Position numbers and translations under genes: made by a program | Notes under the pieces: model-generated | Seen by the model: only the letters and a program-made list of their open reading frames with translations | Told to the model about the DNA's origin: nothing | The model's database searches: none | NCBI GenBank assembly: GCA_019416425.1 | Contig: DXXK01000075.1 | Span: forward strand, 1 to 9,747 | DNA: 9,747 nucleotides | Reading direction: 5' to 3' | Origin: Bacteroidales bacterium | GTDB taxonomy: Bacteria; Bacteroidota; Bacteroidia; Bacteroidales; Muribaculaceae | In this document: positions 5,635-9,747 of the stretch, piece by piece | Layout: every line of letters begins with the position of its first letter | Position numbering within the stretch: the first letter of the stretch is position 1

Positions 5635-5888
5635 TATCAGAGGACTGAAAAAGGACTGAATTTCCAACCGGCAGAAAATCAGCTTGTTAGTCTGTTTCGT
5701 TCAGTCAGTTCTCAGTCAGTTTGAATGGTGTATAAGTGGCCTACGACAAAAGGATTTCCAATGTATGGATTACGTATGCCGATTTCAGGTTCAATGACTA
5801 TTCGGGATGTCGGTCAGATGGATTCATAGGGACCCGGTTGTTTCAATCGGTGTTTTGTCCGTTTTTAAATATACTGTCTTCGTCCTAT
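5635..5888. other. Intergenic region between the secreted-protein operon and the 57-aa gene
   Basis: Apart from the promoter-proximal repeats at 5641-5721, I see no gene here. The minus-strand frame through about 5750-5830 (reading PEIGIRNPYIGNPF) is open but has no start codon, and no family is recognised. Base composition begins to change here, from AT-rich on the left to GC-rich on the right. No clear T-tract terminator for the minus-strand unit at 5889-7667 is visible. Confidence 0.4.
5641..5721. repeat. Paired 11-base-period repeats upstream of the secreted-protein promoter
   Basis: AGGACTGAA occurs at 5641-5649 and again at 5652-5660 (period 11), directly behind the -33 box. TCAGTCAGTT occurs at 5701-5710 and 5712-5721 (also period 11). 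The two pairs share the core GACTGA/TCAGTC in opposite orientation. One helical turn between copies is typical of operators bound by tandem dimers, such as response regulators of the LytTR type. The regulator itself is not in the window. Confidence 0.4.
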
Positions 5889-6062
5889 TCATTTTCCATG
5901 TCTTTCAAGCCAATTCTCAAAGTCGGCCTGTTCCTTATCGTTGAGCATGACCTTGCCCTCCGGACGGGACGCTACAAGGTATTTGTAAACCTCCGCATCG
6001 TCCATATCCTCAATTTCGCGAACCAGAAGATCCTCGATATATTTCTTGAGGTTTGTGCCCAT
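5889..6062 (-). CDS. 57-aa acidic hypothetical protein downstream of the ATPase/nuclease gene
   Basis: This small gene starts with MGTNLKKYIEDLLVREIEDM, continues DDAEVYKYLVASRPEGK and ends FENWLERHGK before TGA (5891-5889). It is a mostly helical, charged cytoplasmic-type protein without signal or membrane segment. Codon use is GC-rich like its neighbours, and the frame is clean with a terminal helix of normal composition. The gap to the upstream ATPase/nuclease gene is 42 bases, so co-transcription is likely. I do not recognise a family. Its size and position would suit a small partner or antitoxin-like protein, which is inference only. Confidence 0.65.
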   Translation of the reverse strand: MGTNLKKYIEDLLVREIEDMDDAEVYKYLVASRPEGKVMLNDKEQADFENWLERHGK

Positions 6063-6104
6063 TGCTGCTGTTTTGATGATAATTTCCCGATGAAGATAAT
6101 ACGG

Positions 6105-7667
6105 TTATTCGGCGATGATCCAGGCATCGATGTTGCGGGTTTTGGGGGAGATGTTGACACCGACCTTGACGACGGTTTTGTGGTTCAGTCTGTTTTCGAA
6201 AGGCAACGCATATTTCTTCTCGTCAATCTGATCCAGAGCCTCCTGCGGTGTGCCACCATATTTAAATTCCACGATGTAGATGGCCTTCGGGCCTTCCAGA
6301 ACCATATCCATGCGGCCGTCGGAAGTACGGCGCTCTGCATCGACGTTCAGACCGACTAAGCGCGAGATGATCAGGATATCCTTCTGCCACTGTGTCTCTT
6401 TGTTGGCGTGTGGCAGATAGGGAATACCAGCCAGGAACGACTGCAACTCATGCAGGAAGCCGTCGATGTCATCGTTGTCGATGAAGTCGTTGAGGGAGTT
6501 GATGAAATTGTCAGCATGGCTGTCGTCCCAGCCCTTGACCGCCTCGATCAGGTCCTTGAAGAAGCCGCGGCGAACCTCGCCGTTGGGATAGCCTAAGGTG
6601 AACCGGTCACGTCGTAGATTATAGGATTTGATGGTAAGATAGCCGGTGTAGTAACATGCCAGGGCAAGACTTCGACCCAGCACGTCGCCACTGGCCAGTG
6701 TGGACTGCGAGACGGAATAACCCTCAAGGTCCGGTGTGCCCCAATCGTTTTCCAGAAACTGCTTGATCAGTCTGGTGGGCGTGCCTGACTGAAACCAGTA
6801 GTCGCCTATTTTGCTGAAATATAAGGCCTGGATGACACTAAACGGGTTGTAGACATCAACCAGATCCTCGGAGAAATGGTATCCATCGTACTGTTTCTTA
6901 AGCCGTGCCACTGCCTGCTGGAACGACCATCCGTGTTTATCGCCAAGCTCCTCGATTCCTTCGTGAAAATTACCAAGAAGCTCCTTGGTAGTGATTCCGC
7001 AAATGGCCGAGAACCGTGAATCCAGCGATATATCAATCAGATTGTTGAAGCCGCTGAAGATGTTTATCTGTTTCAGTTTGCCGACACCGGTCAGAAAAAT
7101 GAACTTAAGATATTCCTCATTGGCTTTCAGAACTCGGTAGAAGTCGTGCAGCGTGCGTCGGTTGGCAGCCTCGAGTTGCGGATTGTCATAGACATCTACT
7201 ATAGGATTGTCGTATTCGTCAACAAGCACCACAATCGGCTTGCCGGTATTGTTGTGTATCCTCCAGATCAGTCTGTCGAGTCGCCCGTCGGGTGAATCGT
7301 CCGGATTGGGGACGCCGTATTCTTCTTCCCATCTGTCCAGCATCTCCCCAAGGGCCTTCTCCAGATCGCCGGGCTGTGTGTAACCTCGGTGTGAGAAATC
7401 CAGTCGAAGAACAGGATATCCGGTCCATTCCTCCGGCTCGAGTCGGTCGATAGCAAGCCCTTTGAACAGTTCCCGGTTGCCACGGAAATAGTTTTCCATG
7501 GTGGAGATAAGCAGGCTCTTGCCGAACCGACGTGGCCGACTCAGGAAAAAGCACCCTCCCGGATGGGTCAGTTCATGGATATATGCAGTCTTATCGACAT
7601 ATCTGTAACCGTACTCACGCAGCTTGCGGAAACTCTGGACACTGACTGGATATAGAATTCTCGCCAT
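6105..7667 (-). CDS. AAA-ATPase-like protein with C-terminal PD-(D/E)XK nuclease domain
   Basis: I choose the Met at 7667 (520 aa) because family members begin like MARILYPVSVQSFRKLREYGY and because the -7 box at 7694-7701 lies between this start and the longer frame's ATG at 7718. The N-terminal AAA-ATPase-like domain (PF09820 type) has YVDKT (24-28), FLSRPRRFGKSLL with the Walker A-like GKS (41-53) and a Walker B motif IVVLVDEYD (145-153). TGVGK follows near 193-197. The C-terminal PD-(D/E)XK domain (PDDEXK_9 / PF08011 type) shows GRMDMVL with Asp454 and IVEFKYGG with Glu467 and Lys469, so the catalytic triad is intact. Length is normal for the family, which is present in many copies in gut Bacteroidales; its biological role is not settled. 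A 57-aa gene follows after 42 bases. Confidence 0.9.
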   Translation of the reverse strand: MARILYPVSVQSFRKLREYGYRYVDKTAYIHELTHPGGCFFLSRPRRFGKSLLISTMENYFRGNRELFKGLAIDRLEPEEWTGYPVLRLDFSHRGYTQPGDLEKALGEMLDRWEEEYGVPNPDDSPDGRLDRLIWRIHNNTGKPIVVLVDEYDNPIVDVYDNPQLEAANRRTLHDFYRVLKANEEYLKFIFLTGVGKLKQINIFSGFNNLIDISLDSRFSAICGITTKELLGNFHEGIEELGDKHGWSFQQAVARLKKQYDGYHFSEDLVDVYNPFSVIQALYFSKIGDYWFQSGTPTRLIKQFLENDWGTPDLEGYSVSQSTLASGDVLGRSLALACYYTGYLTIKSYNLRRDRFTLGYPNGEVRRGFFKDLIEAVKGWDDSHADNFINSLNDFIDNDDIDGFLHELQSFLAGIPYLPHANKETQWQKDILIISRLVGLNVDAERRTSDGRMDMVLEGPKAIYIVEFKYGGTPQEALDQIDEKKYALPFENRLNHKTVVKVGVNISPKTRNIDAWIIAE

Positions 7668-7693
7668 TTTTGCAACAATTGAAGTTCCATTTA

Positions 7694-7701
7694 CAAAGTT
7701 A
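7694..7701 (-). promoter_or_regulatory. Possible -7 box of the ATPase/nuclease gene
   Basis: On the minus strand 7701-7694 reads TAACTTTG, matching TAnnTTTG, 27 bases before the start codon at 7667. A TTTG lies upstream (7719-7716) but only 14 bases away, shorter than the usual 19-21, so the promoter is incomplete by consensus. Confidence 0.4.
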
Positions 7702-7753
7702 ACAAATTTCCGCGACAAATCGCATGTCGGTTGTGAATATCCTGCATTGAGTC

Positions 7754-7769
7754 AAGCAACATGTTGCTT
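7754..7769. repeat. 16-bp perfect palindrome at the end of the beta-barrel gene
   Basis: AAGCAACATGTTGCTT is its own reverse complement and overlaps the stop codon (7770-7768) of the outer-membrane protein gene. It could form a short hairpin with a CATG loop, but no T run follows on the minus strand. It may instead be a binding site upstream of the ATPase/nuclease gene. Confidence 0.45.
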
Positions 7770-8394
7770 ATTTCCGGCGCCAGCCGCCGATGGTGAGGCC
7801 CAGGGAGAGGCCGACGGTGTTGTAGCCCTTGCGCATGATGAATGCGTAGCCGGTGAAGCGTACCCAGCTGAACAGCTCGACGCCGAAGCGGGGGATGAAG
7901 CTGACGGTGCAGCCGTCGGTGGGGTAGGGGTGCAGGAAATCGTGGCCGCCGCTGGAGTAGATGGAGAGTCCCACGCCGAGGCCGGCGAATGGGTTGACCT
8001 TGCGGCCCTGGCGGAAGTTGTAGTGCGTCGCGGCACCGATGGTGAATGCGTTCGCGGACTGGTCGGGGTCCAGGTAATGTTCGTAGCCGTCGGCGTCGGG
8101 TTCCACGAGAGGCATGTGGTTCTTGAAGTCATAGCCCGTGGCATCGAGGCGGAGGAAGCCGCCGACGTCCCAGGCTGTGCCCTTGATATTGCCGCGGAGC
8201 TCCAGGCCCATCGTGCCACCGCCGTCGGCATAGGTGTCATGGTATTTGAATCCGGTGCCGAGGCCGTAGAAGATCTCGGCCTCAAAGGGGCGGACACGTT
8301 CCGGTTTCTCCAGGAACTTGGCCTGGGCGGATGCCGTCAGCAGCGCCAGCGCCGCGAGCAACATCAGCATCCTGTTTCTAAAAAATGCATGCAT
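7768..8394 (-). CDS. Outer-membrane beta-barrel protein
   Basis: This 208-aa protein has a signal peptide (MHAFFRNRMLMLLAALALLTASAQA). The Arg residues at 6 and 8 form a normal N-region, which favours the first Met over Met9. The mature part (about 183 aa) is made of amphipathic beta strands with Gly/aromatic alternation: EAEIFYGLGTGFKY, TMGLELRGNI, DVGGFLRLDATGYDF, AFTIGAATHYNF, NPFAGLGVGLSIYS, SFIPRFGVELFSWVRFTGYAF and NTVGLSLGLTIGG. This suits a small 8-stranded barrel of the Bacteroidota outer-membrane-protein type. A specific ligand or function cannot be read. It precedes the ATPase/nuclease gene on the same strand, but the gap of about 100 bases with its own -7 box suggests separate transcription. 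Confidence 0.8.
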   Translation of the reverse strand: MHAFFRNRMLMLLAALALLTASAQAKFLEKPERVRPFEAEIFYGLGTGFKYHDTYADGGGTMGLELRGNIKGTAWDVGGFLRLDATGYDFKNHMPLVEPDADGYEHYLDPDQSANAFTIGAATHYNFRQGRKVNPFAGLGVGLSIYSSGGHDFLHPYPTDGCTVSFIPRFGVELFSWVRFTGYAFIMRKGYNTVGLSLGLTIGGWRRK

Positions 8395-8525
8395 GGTCGT
8401 TAAGTTGTTTTATCTATGACGCAACAACCTCCAAAAGGTCCTACTCTATAAACAGAAAATCTCCGCACATATTGGCCAGGTTATGATCATAGGGCTCATA
8501 AAAGCTACGCGGGTAAATATTAACG

Positions 8526-8560
8526 CGCGGAGGCGCAGAGCACGCAGAGGTTACGCAGAG
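8526..8560. repeat. Clustered CGCAGAG repeats
   Basis: CGCGGAG at 8526-8532 is followed by CGCAGAG at 8534-8540, 8543-8549 and 8554-8560, with starts 8, 9 and 11 bases apart. The purine-rich, GC-rich block stands out from its surroundings. It resembles dispersed intergenic repeats of the form (A)CGCAGAGG that I have an impression of seeing in many bacterial genomes, but copy number cannot be judged from this window. Confidence 0.45.
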
Positions 8561-8598
8561 GAGAATTCGCATTGTGGTGGTGTCTTTTCCTGATTTTG

Positions 8599-8679
8599 GT
8601 TGACTGTCAGATGTCGTTAACCCTGGTGTAAGTTGACTCGGTTAATGTTATCCGTATTTTATGTTGACTGTGGATGTCG
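8599..8679. repeat. Spaced GTTGACT repeats
   Basis: GTTGACTGT-CA-GATGTCG (8599-8616) recurs as GTTGACTGT-G-GATGTCG (8663-8679), and the GTTGACT core also appears at 8632-8638. The starts are 33 and 31 bases apart, about three helical turns. It could be a binding-site array or a decayed repeat. Confidence 0.4.
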
Positions 8680-8884
8680 AAATTGAGATCAGGTTCGGAT
8701 AAAATGCGGATGATTGGCGGGGAGAAGACGAATTCGAGAATCTGAGACGGTTAAAGGAGAGAGTGGAATCGGATAATGAACAAATAATCAACTGTTTGTA
8801 AAAGCTATGAACAGGGGGCGCACGGGGATGGAAATAGATTGCACTTTTGCGATTCCGGTGAAAATCGGGGTCAAAAACGCCCGG

Positions 8885-8916
8885 TTTGATTATTTGCCGT
8901 AAATTTTGTATTTTTG
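8885..8916 (+). promoter_or_regulatory. Bacteroidota promoter of ybeY
   Basis: TTTG at 8885-8888 and TATTTTTG at 8909-8916, with a 20-base spacer, match the TTTG / TAnnTTTG consensus exactly. Transcription would start near 8922. The upstream in-frame ATG at 8886 therefore lies inside the promoter and cannot be the start of the gene. Confidence 0.8.
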
Positions 8917-8921
8917 TAGGT

Positions 8922-8957
8922 TATTTTGAACCCTTGGAATATTTTGAACCTTTGGAA
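8922..8957 (+). repeat. 18-bp tandem duplication in the ybeY leader
   Basis: Bases 8922-8939 and 8940-8957 are direct copies differing at one base (C/T at the 12th position). They fill nearly the entire predicted 5' leader of ybeY, ending 6 bases before the ATG. In frame they would encode Tyr-Phe-Glu-Pro-Leu-Glu twice, but this part is most likely untranslated. Confidence 0.7.
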
Positions 8958-8963
8958 CAGAAG

Positions 8964-9398
8964 ATGAAGAAGAGCAGGATAGATTTTGAGGCGATGGATG
9001 TGGAGATGCCCCGGCTGGACTGGACCAAGGTCCGCGAATGGATTGAGGAGGTCGCAGCCGCGCACGGCTGCACTGTCCGCCGATTACTGTACGTCTTCAT
9101 GGACGACCCGGGCATCCTCAAGGCCAACATCCAGGCATTGGGCCATGACTACTACACCGACATCATCACCTACGACTACACCCGCGGCAACGAGCTCAGC
9201 GGTGAGATCGAGATCTCGCTCGACACCGTAGCAAGCAACGCCGAGATGCTGGGGCTGCCTTACGAGCAGGAGCTGCTGCGCGTCATAATACACGGCGTGC
9301 TGCACCTAGTGGGCATCAACGACAAGGGTCCCGGTGAGCGCGAGGTGATGGAGGCCGCCGAGAACGATGCCCTGAGATTGTGGCAGCAATCAAAATAA
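8964..9398 (+). CDS. ybeY: Endoribonuclease YbeY (rRNA maturation RNase)
   Basis: This 144-aa protein is a zinc-dependent endoribonuclease needed for 16S rRNA 3'-end maturation and ribosome quality control. Family signatures are clear: VFMDDPGILKANIQALGHDY (44-63), YTDIITYDY (64-72), GEIEISLDTV (80-89) and RVIIHGVLHLVGINDKGPGE (106-125). Zinc ligands are His110 and His114. The third position of the usual HGxLHLxGyDH motif is Asp120 in place of His; from memory, Bacteroidota members commonly have Asp here (GYKDK-type), so this is a lineage feature and not decay. The start at 8964 is chosen because the promoter at 8885-8916 lies downstream of the longer frame's ATG and because the family begins about here. 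mnmG follows 89 bases later on the same strand, a neighbour pair I recall in this phylum. Confidence 0.93.
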   Translation: MKKSRIDFEAMDVEMPRLDWTKVREWIEEVAAAHGCTVRRLLYVFMDDPGILKANIQALGHDYYTDIITYDYTRGNELSGEIEISLDTVASNAEMLGLPYEQELLRVIIHGVLHLVGINDKGPGEREVMEAAENDALRLWQQSK

Positions 9399-9400
9399 TC

Positions 9401-9480
9401 AATCCCGACTAATCGAGATTAGACAGGATTAACCGAGATAAATCCCGATAAATCCCGAAGAATTCCGATAATACCCCAAT
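9401..9480. repeat. Degenerate decamer tandem array between ybeY and mnmG
   Basis: Eight consecutive 10-base units fill the gap almost exactly. The approximate consensus is AATCCCGATA. Units 5 and 6 (9441-9460) differ at only two positions, while units 2, 3 and 8 are more divergent. The array begins two bases after the ybeY stop and ends 7 bases before the mnmG ATG. It may be a low-complexity spacer produced by slippage or a phased binding site. No hairpin terminator is visible, so read-through into mnmG is likely. Confidence 0.65.
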
Positions 9481-9487
9481 ACAGACA

Positions 9488-9719
9488 ATGACGTTCGAAT
9501 ATGATGTGATAGTGGTGGGAGGCGGACATGCCGGTTGCGAAGCCGCCGTAGCATCCGCCCGCTTAGGCGCCCGGACGCTGCTGGTGACGCTCGACATGAA
9601 CCGGGTGGCGCAGATGTCGTGCAATCCCGCCATCGGCGGCATAGCCAAGGGACAGATAGTCCGTGAGATTGACGCCCTGGGGGGCCAGATGGGTATCATA
9701 GCCGACCGTACGGCCATAC
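9488..9719 (+). CDS. mnmG: tRNA uridine-5-carboxymethylaminomethyl modification enzyme MnmG, N-terminal fragment
   Basis: MnmG (GidA), with MnmE, uses FAD to build the carboxymethylaminomethyl group at U34 of certain tRNAs. The fragment shows the Rossmann FAD-binding motif DVIVVGGGHAGCEAA (6-20, with G11-x-G13-x-x-G16) and the family signature MSCNPAIGGIAKGQIVREID (43-62), then ALGGQMGIIADRTAI to residue 77. Relatives continue QFRxLN; here the frame runs into sequencing adapter at 9720, so the codons after Ile77 are artefactual. A full-length protein is about 620-630 aa, so roughly 88% of the gene is missing because the contig ends. It follows ybeY in the same direction with no terminator between. 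Confidence 0.95.
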
Positions 9720-9747
9720 CTGTCTCTTATACACATCTGACGCTGCC
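9720..9747. other. Nextera/Tn5 adapter contamination at contig end
   Basis: CTGTCTCTTATACACATCT (9720-9738) is the reverse complement of the 19-bp Tn5 mosaic end used in Nextera libraries. The following GACGCTGCC (9739-9747) continues as the reverse complement of the Nextera read-1 adapter. These bases are not genomic, and the residues translated from them (VSYTHLTLP) are a known type of database contaminant. Confidence 0.97.

Larger units (their letters stand above)
8395..8884. other. 490-base gene-free region between divergent genes
   Basis: All six frames are broken by stops and no gene is seen. The region holds a cluster of CGCAGAG repeats (8526-8560), spaced GTTGACT repeats (8599-8679), a 10-bp palindrome TATGATCATA (8482-8491) and, at its right edge, the ybeY promoter. 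No clear promoter consensus for the beta-barrel gene was found on the minus strand. Confidence 0.5.

Noticed and set aside
5736..6359. Plus-strand open frame of 207 aa
   Set aside because: It runs antisense through the 57-aa gene and the end of the ATPase/nuclease gene, has no recognisable domain and no promoter.
7668..7718. Extended start of the ATPase/nuclease gene at 7718
   Set aside because: The -7 box at 7694-7701 lies inside this extension, and family members begin near MARILYP.
7624..8403. Long plus-strand open frame (259 aa) opposite the beta-barrel gene
   Set aside because: It is an antisense shadow of a GC-rich gene: low-complexity Ala/Gly/Val/Glu composition, no motifs, while the minus-strand frame has a signal peptide and barrel strands.
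8886..8963. Extended N-terminus of YbeY from the ATG at 8886
   Set aside because: The -33 and -7 boxes lie at 8885-8916, so this ATG is inside the promoter; the extra residues include a tandem duplication and are not part of the family.
1..9747. CRISPR array, tRNA, rRNA or complete insertion sequence
   Set aside because: No regularly spaced identical repeats, no cloverleaf or rRNA core sequence and no transposase or integrase frame were seen. The repeats present are too short or too degenerate.

Overview
The window looks like a contig end from a member of the Bacteroidota, most likely the Bacteroidales. Four signs support this. Promoters match the phylum-specific pattern TTTG, about 20 bases, TAnnTTTG (2743-2774, 5603-5634 on the minus strand, 8885-8916). 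Two secreted proteins end in type IX secretion (T9SS)-like C-terminal domains. There is an AAA-ATPase-like/PD-(D/E)XK gene of the kind that is abundant in gut Bacteroidales. ybeY lies directly upstream of mnmG. The last 28 bases (9720-9747) are not genomic: they are a Nextera/Tn5 sequencing adapter, so mnmG is cut by the contig end.

Region 1-5.7 kb is AT-rich and accessory in character. It starts with a small unrecognised gene and a clear terminator, followed by about 900 bases without a convincing gene but crowded with inverted repeats. The last of these is a 138-base imperfect hairpin (1067-1204) just upstream of a 288-aa nuclease (1254-2120). By motif order and domain layout I read this enzyme as a PvuRts1I/AbaSI-type modification-dependent (type IV) endonuclease, with a Vsr-like PD-(D/E)XK domain followed by an SRA-like reader of modified cytosine. 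Three very small genes follow on the same strand before a strong terminator: an 84-aa coiled-coil protein, a 37-aa single-span membrane peptide and a 51-aa basic peptide. The spacing (4-base overlap, then a 1-base gap) points to one transcript. This four-gene cassette is my best candidate for a little-described anti-phage system. A separate promoter then drives a 70-aa gene.

On the minus strand, 3109-5634 holds a two-gene unit for secreted proteins. The first has the fold signature of a secreted zinc metalloprotease, but its HExxH site has become RGxxR. The second starts inside the end of the first. Both end in T9SS-like sorting domains, and paired short repeats sit just upstream of the promoter.

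Region 5.9-9.7 kb is clearly richer in GC. It carries, on the minus strand, an outer-membrane beta-barrel gene, the AAA-ATPase-like/PD-(D/E)XK gene and a previously unlisted 57-aa gene downstream of it. A 490-base gap with short G/C-rich repeats follows. Then come ybeY and mnmG on the plus strand, separated by an 80-base array of degenerate decamer repeats. These last two genes are core translation and RNA-maturation functions, so the window probably spans the junction between an accessory segment and conserved chromosome.
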